Below, piece by piece: positions 54,305-62,465 of a stretch of 64,000 bases of DNA. Position 1 is the stretch's first letter. The number at the start of each line of letters is the position of its first letter. Both the position numbers and the translations under genes were made by a program. Under the pieces are notes generated by a model, which was not told the origin of the DNA, did no database searches, and worked only from the letters and a program-made list of their open reading frames with translations. Location: NCBI GenBank assembly GCA_963846505.1, contig CAWJWD010000001.1, positions 1,054,001 through 1,118,000 on the forward strand. Direction: 5' to 3'. This stretch comes from JACVRW01 sp963846505 (GTDB lineage Bacteria > Actinomycetota > Thermoleophilia > Solirubrobacterales > Thermoleophilaceae).

Positions 54305-55786
54305 CTACTTCTTCAGCGAGAGCTCGAGGATGTCGGCCTTGTTGCCCTCGGGCAGGCTGCTGATCCAGACGAGGTAGTAGCGGTAGCGCCGCCCCTGCGT
54401 GCGCAGCTCGAAGACCTGGTCTTGACGCACCTCGACCGTGTCGCTCACCTTCGTCCAGCCGGCGAGCCGACCCGGCACCGTGTTGGCGGCGTAGATCGTG
54501 GCCTCGTAGCCGGGGGTGGAGGTGACGAGGTCGAGCTCCTTGGCGGCCACGGGCGTGCCGGTGTCGACGTAGAGCCCGACGCCCGACTTGTCGCTGCCCT
54601 CGAAGCCGCCCTGGTAGGTCTCGGTGTCCCAGCTGGTGGGCCGGTTGCCGTCGAGCACGAACTGCGTCGCCTCGCTCGACTCCTCGCCGTCGCCCTCGGG
54701 GTCGTAGTCCTCGGCGGCGCGCGAGCCGAGCTCGACGGCGGTCAAGCCCGGTGGTGTCGGCGTCGCCGCGGGGCCGGGTCCCTTCTCGGTGCGGTTCGCG
54801 AGGAAGGCGATCGCGACGGCGACGAGCGCCAGCGCCAGCAGGCTCACGACCAGCGCCCGCCGCGGGTGGCGCAGCCGCGCGGGCGCGAAGTCGGCCGTGT
54901 CGCCGGAGAGGTTGCGCAGGACGGTCGTCGCCTCGCCGCTGATCTCGCCGGTGCGCGCGCTCTCGATGCCGAGCGCCTGTTCGAGGTCGTGCACCATCTC
55001 GTCGACGCTCGCGTAGCGGTGCTCGGTGTCCTTGCTGGTCGCCTCGTCGACGACCGCCGCCAGCGCCGCGGAGATCTCGGGGCGACGGACCTGGACGTCG
55101 GGCAGCGGCTCGCGCACGTGCTTCATCGCCACTGCGACCTGCGTCTCGGCGCGGAACGGCGTTTCGCCGGTGAGCATCTCGTAGAGCACGACGCCGAGCG
55201 AGTAGATGTCCGATTGCTCGGTCACGTCCTGGCCGAGCGCCTGCTCGGGGGAGACGTAGTCGGTCGTGCCGAGCACGCGCCCGGCGACGGTCAGACCCTC
55301 CTGCTCGAGCGAGCGGGCGATGCCGAAGTCGGTCACCTTGGCCCGGCCGTCGCTGTCGATCAGCACGTTCTGGGGCTTGACGTCGCGGTGGACGAGCTTG
55401 TTCGCGTGCGCGCAGGAGAGCGCCCGGCCGATCTCGATCGCGTAGGCGACCGCCTCCGGCACCGGCAGCCGACGCTGGCGGCGGATGCGCTCCTTGAGCG
55501 TCTCGCCCTCGACGTACTCGAAGACGATGAAGGGCGTGCCGTCGTCCTCGCCGGCGTCGATCACGGTCACCACGTGCGGGTGGTTGAGTCGCGCCACCGC
55601 GCGCGCCTCGCGGCGGAAGCGCTCGAGCTGGTCCGGGTCGCTGGAGATGTCCCGGTGCATCAGCTTGATCGCCACCCAGCGCTCGAGCGTGGGGTCGAAG
55701 GCGCGATAGACCGTCGACATGCCGCCCGAGCCGATCTTCTCCTCGAGTCGGTAGCGCCCGCCTATCAGGGTGCCTATCACCGTCAT
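54305..55786 (-). CDS. Ser/Thr protein kinase with extracellular discoidin-like domain
   Basis: A 493-residue kinase. The Hanks domain (about 11-270) has IGSGGMSTVYRAFD, VAIKLMH, VHRDVKPQNVLID, TDFGIARS and YVSPEQALG. One span lies at about 310-331. The extracellular part of about 150 residues is not PASTA; its pattern (VLDGNRPTSWDTETYQGGF, GVGLYVDTG, LDLVTSTPGYEATIYAA, YRYYLVWISSLPEG) resembles the F5/8-type or galactose-binding jelly-roll seen on mycobacterial MviN. It is convergent with ddl. Ligand unknown, possibly a sugar. ATG start. Confidence 0.88.
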   Translation of the reverse strand: MTVIGTLIGGRYRLEEKIGSGGMSTVYRAFDPTLERWVAIKLMHRDISSDPDQLERFRREARAVARLNHPHVVTVIDAGEDDGTPFIVFEYVEGETLKERIRRQRRLPVPEAVAYAIEIGRALSCAHANKLVHRDVKPQNVLIDSDGRAKVTDFGIARSLEQEGLTVAGRVLGTTDYVSPEQALGQDVTEQSDIYSLGVVLYEMLTGETPFRAETQVAVAMKHVREPLPDVQVRRPEISAALAAVVDEATSKDTEHRYASVDEMVHDLEQALGIESARTGEISGEATTVLRNLSGDTADFAPARLRHPRRALVVSLLALALVAVAIAFLANRTEKGPGPAATPTPPGLTAVELGSRAAEDYDPEGDGEESSEATQFVLDGNRPTSWDTETYQGGFEGSDKSGVGLYVDTGTPVAAKELDLVTSTPGYEATIYAANTVPGRLAGWTKVSDTVEVRQDQVFELRTQGRRYRYYLVWISSLPEGNKADILELSLKK

Positions 55787-55803
55787 CTATTTTCCGCCGT
55801 CAC

Positions 55804-56034
55804 GTGAGCGTACGCCTGGACTACTTCACCGATCCGGTCTCCGCCGCCTGTTGGGCCGTGGAGCCCTGCCTGCGCCGCATGATGGTGGATTTCGGCGACG
55901 ACGTGGAGATCACCTATGTGCTGGGCGGCCTCGCACGCGACCTTGCGGGCCGCAGCCCGCTCTACGAGCGGCTCGACGTCGCCGATCGAGGGGGCGCTAG
56001 CCGGCCGCGAAGCCCTCGCCGCGGCGGCCGCTGA
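55804..56034 (+). pseudogene. DsbA-family (FrnE-like) N-terminal remnant
   Basis: The first 50 codons (VRLDYFTDPVSAACWAVEP, RRMMVDFGDDVEITYVLGGLA) match the start of DsbA-like thioredoxin-fold proteins of the FrnE type, which normally have about 200 residues. The similarity stops near 55954, and the frame then runs into the 3' end of purM on the other strand and ends at 56034. The active-site position reads SAACW rather than a CxxC pair. The rest of the gene is absent, so it is best read as a truncated relic. GTG start, 17 bases from the divergent kinase. Confidence 0.6.
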
Positions 56035-57073
56035 GCCCGGCGGCGGGCAGCTCGACGACGCCGTCGACGTCCGTCACGGCGCCGATCACCGCGGTCCCCG
56101 GATGGTGCGCGTCGAGCAGCTCGACGGCGGCGCCCGCCGCGTCGGGCGCAACGATGCAGCAGAAGCCGCAGCCCATGTTGAAGACCTCGTAGAGCTCGGC
56201 CGGCTCGACCTCGCCGCGCTCGGCGATCAGATCGAAGATCGGCGGCACCGCCAGCGGCGCGTCGACGCGGTAGCCGACCGGCGCCTCGAGCCGCAGCAGG
56301 TTGAGGAAGCCGTCGCCGGTGATGTGGGCCAGGCCGCGCACGTCGACGGCGGAGGCGAGCAGCTCGCGCACCGCGCGCACGTACATCACGGTCGGCTCGA
56401 GCAGCGCGTCGCCGACGCTGGCGCCTCCGAGCGCTGCCGGTCGCTCGTCGACCTCGGGCAGCGCGGCGCGCGCGAGCGTGAGCCCGTTCGAGTGGACGCC
56501 GCTCGAGGGCACGCCGATCAGCGCGTCGCCCGGCTGGACGCGCTCCCCGGTCACGATCGCGTCCAGCTCGACCAGGCCGACGCAGAAGCCGAGCAGGTCG
56601 AAGCCGCGCGGCGAGGGGTGGCCGCGGATCAGCTCGGGCAGCACGGCCAGCTCGCCGCCGGGGATCTCGACGCCGGCCTGCTCGGCGCCGGTGCGCAGGC
56701 CGATCGCGATCTGCTCGAGCCGTGCGGGGTCGGCCTCCTCGACGGCGATGTAGTCCAGCACCGCGATCGGGTCGGCGCCGACGCAGATGACGTCGTTGGC
56801 GTTCATCGCGACGCAGTCGATGCCGACGGTGTCGAGCCGGTCCAGCTGCTCGGCGACGATCAGCTTGCTGCCGACGCCGTCGCAGGAGAGCGCCAGGCCC
56901 TGGCGCTCGGAGATGCGCAGCACGTTGGCGTAGTGGCCCGAGCGCAGCGCGGCGCGCGAGGGCCGGCCGCTGTCGATCTGGGAGAGCACTCCGACGAGCG
57001 CCGCAACGGCGCTGCCGGACTGATGTTGGTCGACCCCTGCTCGTGCGTACGCGCCGTCGCTCACGCTCGCCAT
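55997..57073 (-). CDS. purM: Phosphoribosylformylglycinamidine cyclo-ligase
   Basis: Makes aminoimidazole ribonucleotide in purine synthesis. The 358-residue protein has SDGAYARAGVD at the N-terminus, SCDGVGSKLIVAE, AMNANDVICVGADPI, GVPSSGVHSNGLTLAR, AHITGDGFLNLLR and VFNMGCGFCCIV. It carries GDGF where most PurM have GGG, a small variation in the ATP-site loop. The start is ATG at 57073. Its 3' end overlaps the DsbA-like relic. Confidence 0.94.
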   Translation of the reverse strand: MASVSDGAYARAGVDQHQSGSAVAALVGVLSQIDSGRPSRAALRSGHYANVLRISERQGLALSCDGVGSKLIVAEQLDRLDTVGIDCVAMNANDVICVGADPIAVLDYIAVEEADPARLEQIAIGLRTGAEQAGVEIPGGELAVLPELIRGHPSPRGFDLLGFCVGLVELDAIVTGERVQPGDALIGVPSSGVHSNGLTLARAALPEVDERPAALGGASVGDALLEPTVMYVRAVRELLASAVDVRGLAHITGDGFLNLLRLEAPVGYRVDAPLAVPPIFDLIAERGEVEPAELYEVFNMGCGFCCIVAPDAAGAAVELLDAHHPGTAVIGAVTDVDGVVELPAAGLSGRRGEGFAAG

Positions 57074-57093
57074 TCAAGCGGATGCGGCGGCGC

Positions 57094-58857
57094 TCACGTG
57101 CGCCGCCGCAGCGCGAGCGCGACGGCGTCGTCGCTGAGACCCTCGGACCAGCTCGCGATCTCCTCGTGCACCGCGCGCACGAGCGCGTCCGGACCGAGCG
57201 TCGCCGCCCAGCCGGCGGCCAGGCGGGCGAGCCGCTCGCTGCCGTAGAGCTCGCGGCCGCGGCGGGCCTCGACCAGGCCGTCGGTGTAGGCGAGCACGAT
57301 GTCGCCCTTGGTCAACTGCAGCTCGACGGCGTCGTAGCCGGTCTCGGGGTCGACGCCGAGCGGGAGGCCGTGGCCGACGAGCTCGCGCGCCTCGCCGTCG
57401 GCGAGCAGCAGCGGCGGCAGGTGGCCGGCGTTGCAGAAGCGCATCCCGCCGGGGTGCAGCACGCCGAGGAAGGCGGTCACGAACGTGTCGCGCGGCAGGC
57501 GCGAGCAGAGCATCTGGTTGGCCTGCGCGAGCACCTTCTCCGGCGCGCCCTCGTCCCAACTGCGCGCCTCGATGAAGAAGCGCACCATCGCGCTCAGCGC
57601 CGCCGTCTCGACGCCCTTGCCGGCGACGTCGCCGATCAGCACCGCGAGCTCGCCGCCGGGCAGCGGCCAGGCGCCGTACACGTCGCCGCCGGTCGGCTCG
57701 TCGGCGGCCGGCGCGTACAGCAGGCCGGTCTCGTAGCCCGGCAGCGCCGGCAGCGACTCGGGCACGAAGCCGAGCGTGAGCGCCCGCGCGATGCGCCGCT
57801 CGCGCTGGTAGTCGATCGCGTTCGCGACGGCCGCCGCCGACGAGCGGGCGAGCTGCGCCAGCAGCTGCAGGTCGTTCTCGTCGAATGCGCCGGGCTGGTC
57901 GTGGCCGACGCTCAGCACGCCGTAGAGCCGCGGCCCCAGCTCGATCGGGGCGTGCATCGCCGAGCCGATGCCCTCGCGCTGCATCAGCTCGCGATCCCAG
58001 GGCGTCGAGCCCTCGCGCTCGGTCCGCGCCGGCGTCCGCGTGCGCGCGACCTGGCCGATCGCGCGCCGGTCGATCGACAGCCGCATCTGCGACAGCTCGT
58101 CCGAGAAGCCGACGTTCGCCTCCACCCGCAGCTCGCGTGCACGGGCGTGCAGGCGCGTGACGAGCGCCTTGCCGGCGCCGGTCAGCTCGGCCGCCGCGAG
58201 GGCCACCTCGCGGTGCACCGCGGCGGGCTCGAGCGAGGCCGAGATCGCCTCGGCCGCACGCTTGAGCTGCAGCTCGGTGCGCGCCCGCCCGGCCTCTGCG
58301 TCGAGCAGCTCCGCCCGCTCGAGCGCCATCGCGGCGAAGTCCGCCAGCACCTCGACCGTGTGCAGGTCGTCGCCGTCGAGCGGCTGGCCGGGATCGAGCG
58401 ACAGGACGGTGAGCACGCCGAGCGCACGGCCGGTCTCGCCGCGTACCGGCGCCGCCGCCAGCGAGGCGCGCCCGAACAGCGCCCAGGCGCGGTCGGCGCG
58501 GGCGCCGCCGAGCGCCGCCGCGGCCCCGGCGCGCAGATCGGCCGCGGCCTCCCAGGCCTCGACGGCGGGCAGCAGCAGCGGCCGGTCGCGAGCGAGCACC
58601 GCCTCGGCCAGCGAGGGTCGTCCGCGCGCCGCCAGCAGCTCGCGCAACTCGACGCGGTCGGACCACGCCGCCGCGTGCGCGGGGTGCTGGTGTGCGTCGA
58701 CGACGGTGAGGGCGACGGCGTCCGCGCGCAGCAGCGATCGGACGTGCTCGACGAGCCGATCGAGAGTGCGCTGGAGCCAGCGCGTGCCGGGCTCGGTAAG
58801 CATCTCGGGGACGGGGCCAGCGGCCCCCTGATCGGGAATTGGAAAGCGGGCGACCAT
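57094..58857 (-). CDS. GAF-GAF-SpoIIE-type PP2C phosphatase
   Basis: A 587-residue soluble signalling phosphatase. Two GAF domains (about 20-190 and 210-365) precede a SpoIIE/RsbU-type PP2C domain with EPTGGDVYGAWPLPGGELAVLIGDVAGKG, where Asp residues bind metal, then CNAGHLPPLLL and LAYTDGLVEAR. Such enzymes dephosphorylate STAS anti-sigma antagonists in response to GAF ligands or light/redox signals. No STAS or RsbW gene is adjacent; the only STAS gene in the window is at 183-542. ATG start. Confidence 0.9.
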   Translation of the reverse strand: MVARFPIPDQGAAGPVPEMLTEPGTRWLQRTLDRLVEHVRSLLRADAVALTVVDAHQHPAHAAAWSDRVELRELLAARGRPSLAEAVLARDRPLLLPAVEAWEAAADLRAGAAAALGGARADRAWALFGRASLAAAPVRGETGRALGVLTVLSLDPGQPLDGDDLHTVEVLADFAAMALERAELLDAEAGRARTELQLKRAAEAISASLEPAAVHREVALAAAELTGAGKALVTRLHARARELRVEANVGFSDELSQMRLSIDRRAIGQVARTRTPARTEREGSTPWDRELMQREGIGSAMHAPIELGPRLYGVLSVGHDQPGAFDENDLQLLAQLARSSAAAVANAIDYQRERRIARALTLGFVPESLPALPGYETGLLYAPAADEPTGGDVYGAWPLPGGELAVLIGDVAGKGVETAALSAMVRFFIEARSWDEGAPEKVLAQANQMLCSRLPRDTFVTAFLGVLHPGGMRFCNAGHLPPLLLADGEARELVGHGLPLGVDPETGYDAVELQLTKGDIVLAYTDGLVEARRGRELYGSERLARLAAGWAATLGPDALVRAVHEEIASWSEGLSDDAVALALRRRT

Positions 58858-58881
58858 GGTGGCCCCCCGCCTGCGCTCACC

Positions 58882-59715
58882 CTAGGTGCGATCCCCAGAT
58901 CGCGCCAGCGCCGCCACGCCCAGCGCGACCCGGTACGCGGCCAGCGGCGCGAGCGTCCGCGCGCGCTCGAGCCGACCCGCCAGCGGGGCCGCCGCGACGC
59001 CCGTGGCGAGCGCTGCCAACGCCCCGACGGCCAGCGTCGCGCGCAGCTCCGGCGCGAGCTCTCCGCGCAGCGAGCGCACGCCCTTGAGCAGGCTCGCGCC
59101 GAGCGTGACCGGCAGCGCAGCGCGGAATGAGAGCCGTACCGCCGCGTCGCGCGAGAGGCCGCGCGCTCGCGCCGCGGTCAGCGCGGCGCCCGAGCGCGAG
59201 ACCCCGGGAACGAGCGCGAACGCCTGCCCGACGCCGACCGCCAGATGGTCGCCGAGGTCCGGATCGGCGCGGTCGCCGCCGCGGCGGTCGACGAGCCAGA
59301 GCGTCGCGCCGGCACCGATCTGGGCCAGTGCAATGGTCCGAATATCCCCCAGTCGTTGCTCGATCGGCCGCTCGAGCAGCAGCCCGATCGCTGCCGGCGG
59401 GAGGAAGGTGAGTGCGAGCAGGCAGCCCTCGCGCGCCAGCGCCGCGACGCCGGGCGGCGCCCCGGCTGGGTCCCGCCGTCCTTCGTCGCCGCTTGGCGGT
59501 CGGGCTCGCCACCCGCCCCGGCGCCACGCGAGCAGCGCCAGCGCGCCGGCCGAGCCGGTGTGCAGCGCCACCTCCAGCGTCTTGCGCGTGCCCGCGTCGA
59601 GCTTCGCCGCGCGCCAGCCCAGCAGTCGCGGCACGAGCGCGATGTGGCCGGAGCTGGAGATCGGCAGCAGCTCCGCCGGGCCCTGCAGCGCGCCGAGCAG
59701 CAGCGCCTGGCGCAC
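58882..59715 (-). CDS. uppP: Undecaprenyl-diphosphatase UppP (BacA)
   Basis: Recycles undecaprenyl diphosphate for wall and surface-glycan synthesis; overproduction gives bacitracin resistance. The 277-residue membrane protein has the active-site blocks GALQGPAELLPISSSGH and VPGVSRSGAALTAARARGLSRDAA. A hydrophilic loop around WRARPPSGDEGRRDPAG is longer than usual. The start is GTG 59715, 18 bases after the dedA stop; a longer CTG-initiated form would add eight residues. Confidence 0.88.
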   Translation of the reverse strand: MRQALLLGALQGPAELLPISSSGHIALVPRLLGWRAAKLDAGTRKTLEVALHTGSAGALALLAWRRGGWRARPPSGDEGRRDPAGAPPGVAALAREGCLLALTFLPPAAIGLLLERPIEQRLGDIRTIALAQIGAGATLWLVDRRGGDRADPDLGDHLAVGVGQAFALVPGVSRSGAALTAARARGLSRDAAVRLSFRAALPVTLGASLLKGVRSLRGELAPELRATLAVGALAALATGVAAAPLAGRLERARTLAPLAAYRVALGVAALARSGDRT

Positions 59716-59732
59716 CGACAGCGCGGGCGTGC

Positions 59733-60383
59733 TCAGACCGACTCGGTGGCGGTCTCGCCGCCCCCGCCTCGGCGACGGCGGGCTCGCACGATCAACCAGA
59801 CGACGCCGACCACGAGCAGCGCGGCCACCGCGTAGTCGATGTAGTGCAGGTTGTCCTTCCACTTCTCCCAGTTGTCGCCCGCCTGCTTGCCGATGAAGGT
59901 CAGCATCAGCACCCAGGGGATGCAGCCGAGCAGCGTCAGCACGGAGAAGCGCCAGAAGGGCATGCGCGCGACGCCCGCGGGCAGGGAGATGAACGTGCGC
60001 ACGATCGGCAGCATGCGCGTGAAGAAGACGGTCGCGTCCCCGTGGCGCTCGAACCAGCGGTCGGCCCACTCCAGGTGGCTCTTCTTGATGTGCAGCTTCT
60101 TGCCGTGCTTCTCGAGGATGTCCACGCGCCCGGCGTAGCCGATCCAGTAGGCGATCCAGGAGCCGACGAGGTTCGCCAGCGAGCCGACCGCGGTGGCCGC
60201 GAACAGGCTGTACTCGCCGCGCGAGACGTTGAAGCCGGCGAACAGCATCGTGGCCTCGCTCGGCACGGGGATGCAAGCGCTCTCCAGGAGCATCAGCACG
60301 AACACGCCCGGCAGGCCCAACGCGTCCACCACGTCCACGGCCGCGTTCACGAGCGGGTCCGTGATCGAAGCGACCACGGTCAT
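59733..60383 (-). CDS. DedA/SNARE-associated family membrane protein
   Basis: A 216-residue DedA protein; several members act as undecaprenyl-phosphate or lipid flippases. Conserved parts are ESACIPVPSEATMLFAGF, GSLANLVGSWIAYWIGY, FFTRMLPIVRTFISLPAGVARM and the C-terminal spans. The proton-relevant Glu and Arg positions are present. It is encoded with uppP, so both may serve the undecaprenyl cycle. ATG start at 60383; only 28 bases separate it from the divergent aminotransferase. Confidence 0.9.
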   Translation of the reverse strand: MTVVASITDPLVNAAVDVVDALGLPGVFVLMLLESACIPVPSEATMLFAGFNVSRGEYSLFAATAVGSLANLVGSWIAYWIGYAGRVDILEKHGKKLHIKKSHLEWADRWFERHGDATVFFTRMLPIVRTFISLPAGVARMPFWRFSVLTLLGCIPWVLMLTFIGKQAGDNWEKWKDNLHYIDYAVAALLVVGVVWLIVRARRRRGGGGETATESV

Positions 60384-60411
60384 AGGAGGGCGGTAGGGTA
60401 GCGAGCTTCCG

Positions 60412-61482
60412 ATGGCCGTTCCGCTGTTCGCCAGCTCGCTCGACGAGCAGATGCCGCGACTGACCGAGCGCCTCGCCGACGTCGCCACCGGCGGCCGCTA
60501 CATCCTCGGCCCCGAGGTCGCGGCCTTCGAGTCCGAGTTCGCGGCCTACGTCGGGGCCGACCACGCGATCGGCGTCGCGAACGGCACGGACGCGATCTCG
60601 ATCGCCCTGCGGGCGCTCGGCGTGCGGGCCGGCGACGACGTCGTGGTGCCCTCCTTCACCTTCTACGCGAGCGCCGAGGCGGTGGCGGCGATCGGGGCGC
60701 GACCCGTCTTCTGCGACGTCGACCCCGAGACGTTCCTCGTCACGCCGGAGACGGTCGCGGCCGCCCTCACGCCCGCCACCACGGCGATCGTGGCGGTGCA
60801 CCTGTTCGGCAACCTCGCCCCGATCGGACAGCTGCTGGCACTGGGGCTGCCGGTGCTCGAGGACGCCGCCCAGGCCACCGGCGCGTCCCTCGAGGGCGTC
60901 AAGGCCGGCGCGCTCGGCAGCGCCGCGACGTTCTCGTTCTTCCCCTCCAAGAACCTTCCCTGCCTCGGCGACGGCGGCGCGATCACGACCAGCGACCCCG
61001 CCGTGGCGGAGCGCGCGCGCATCCTGCGCTTCCACGGCTCGAAGGACAAGCGCACGTACACGGAGGTCGGCTACAACTCGCGCCTCGACGAGCTGCAGGC
61101 GGCCGTGCTGCGCGTGCTGCTGCCCGAGCTCGACGGCTGGAACGAGGCCCGCCGGGCGGTCGCAGCCGCCTACGAGCGCCACGGCCTCGGCGAGCACGTC
61201 GGTCTGCCCACGCCGGTTCCGGGCGCCGAGCACGTGTACCACCTCTACGTCGTGCGCAGCGAGCGCGCGGACGAGCTGCAGGCGGCGCTGGCCGACCGCG
61301 GCGTCGCCGCCAGCGGCTACTACCGCACCCCGATCCACCGCCAGCCCGCGCTGGCGAGCGCGACCGAGCTGCCGGGCACCGAGCAGGCGGCGCGCACGCA
61401 CCTCGCGCTGCCGATGGGACCGAAGCTCGGCGACGAGCAGGTCCGCGAGGTCGTGGACGCATGCGCATCTGGGTTGACCTGA
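60412..61482 (+). CDS. DegT/DnrJ/EryC1/StrS sugar aminotransferase
   Basis: A 356-residue PLP enzyme that aminates nucleotide-linked keto sugars. Motifs are GRYILGPEVAAFESEFAAYVG, ANGTDAISIALRAL, PSFTFYASAEAV, VLEDAAQATGA, FFPSKNLPCLGDGG with the PLP lysine, and YNSRLDELQAAVL. It opens a three-gene surface-polysaccharide operon with DUF354 and a CapD-like dehydratase. The product sugar is not predictable from the sequence. A TAGGGT -10-like box about 14 bases before the ATG suggests a very short or absent 5' leader. Confidence 0.93.
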   Translation: MAVPLFASSLDEQMPRLTERLADVATGGRYILGPEVAAFESEFAAYVGADHAIGVANGTDAISIALRALGVRAGDDVVVPSFTFYASAEAVAAIGARPVFCDVDPETFLVTPETVAAALTPATTAIVAVHLFGNLAPIGQLLALGLPVLEDAAQATGASLEGVKAGALGSAATFSFFPSKNLPCLGDGGAITTSDPAVAERARILRFHGSKDKRTYTEVGYNSRLDELQAAVLRVLLPELDGWNEARRAVAAAYERHGLGEHVGLPTPVPGAEHVYHLYVVRSERADELQAALADRGVAASGYYRTPIHRQPALASATELPGTEQAARTHLALPMGPKLGDEQVREVVDACASGLT

Positions 61483-62465
61483 CCAACAGCCCCCACGTGC
61501 TCGTGCTGCGCCCGCTGATCGAGCTGATGCGGGCGGACGGCCACGAGGTCGAGGTGACCGCGCGCGACTTCGCCCAGACGCTCGAGCTGTGCGAGCGCTT
61601 CGGCATCGACCACACCGCCGTCGGGCGCCACCGCGGCGGCCGTCTCGCGGACAAGGCGGTCGGGCTGGCGCAGCGCAGCGGCGCGCTCGTGCGCTGGGCG
61701 CGCCGCCGCCGGCCGTTCGACGTCGCGATCGGTCACGGGTCCAACGACGTCGCGGTCGCGGCGGCGCTGCTGCGCGTGCCCAGCGCGACGGCGTTCGACT
61801 ACGAGTTCGCCAAGGTCCAACATCACGTCAACTGCCGCCTGGCGCGCGTGGTGATGGTGCCCGAGGCGATTCCGCCGGAGCGGCTCGACCCGTACGGGGC
61901 GCGCGGCAAGCTGGCGCGCTACGCCGGCCTCAAGGAGGAGTACTACCTGGCGGACTTCGAGCCGGACGCGAGCGTGCTGGGCGAGCTCGGGCTCGTCCGC
62001 GAGCGGCTGGTGGTGGTCGTGCGCACGCCGCCGGACGTGTCGCTCTACCACCGCTTCGAGAACCCGCTCTTCGGGCAGGTGCTGGAGCACCTGGCGGCCT
62101 CGGGGGCGCAGACCGTGGTGCTGCCCCGCACGGCGGCCCAGCGCACCGAGCTCGCCGCCGCCGGGTCGTTCGTCGTACCCGAGCACGTGGTGGACGCGCA
62201 GAGCCTGGTGGCCTTCGCCGACCTCGTGATCTCCGCCGGCGGTACCATGAACCGCGAAGCCGTGGCGCTCGGCACCCCGGTCTACACGACCTTCGAGGGC
62301 AAGCTGGGCGCGGTCGACGAGGGGCTGCTCCGCGAGGGGCGCCTGCGCAAGCTCGACGATCCGGACGCGGTGCGCCTGGAGCGGCGCGCCGCGCAGGGCG
62401 GTTCGCGGGTCCGCCGGGACCCGCGTGAACTCGTCACGATGCTGCTGTCAGCCGCCGCCGTATGA
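61461..62465 (+). CDS. DUF354 family protein (glycosyltransferase-like)
   Basis: A 334-residue protein of the DUF354 family, which has a GT-B-like fold and occurs in archaeal and bacterial surface-polysaccharide clusters. It starts MRIWVDLTNSPHVLVLRPLI and contains GHGSNDVAVAA, VVVVRTPPDVSLYHR and ISAGGTMNREAVALGTPVY, a UDP-sugar-site-like Gly-rich loop near the C-terminus. It overlaps the aminotransferase by 22 bases and the next gene by ATGA. A transferase or epimerase-like role is inferred. Confidence 0.82.
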   Translation: MRIWVDLTNSPHVLVLRPLIELMRADGHEVEVTARDFAQTLELCERFGIDHTAVGRHRGGRLADKAVGLAQRSGALVRWARRRRPFDVAIGHGSNDVAVAAALLRVPSATAFDYEFAKVQHHVNCRLARVVMVPEAIPPERLDPYGARGKLARYAGLKEEYYLADFEPDASVLGELGLVRERLVVVVRTPPDVSLYHRFENPLFGQVLEHLAASGAQTVVLPRTAAQRTELAAAGSFVVPEHVVDAQSLVAFADLVISAGGTMNREAVALGTPVYTTFEGKLGAVDEGLLREGRLRKLDDPDAVRLERRAAQGGSRVRRDPRELVTMLLSAAAV

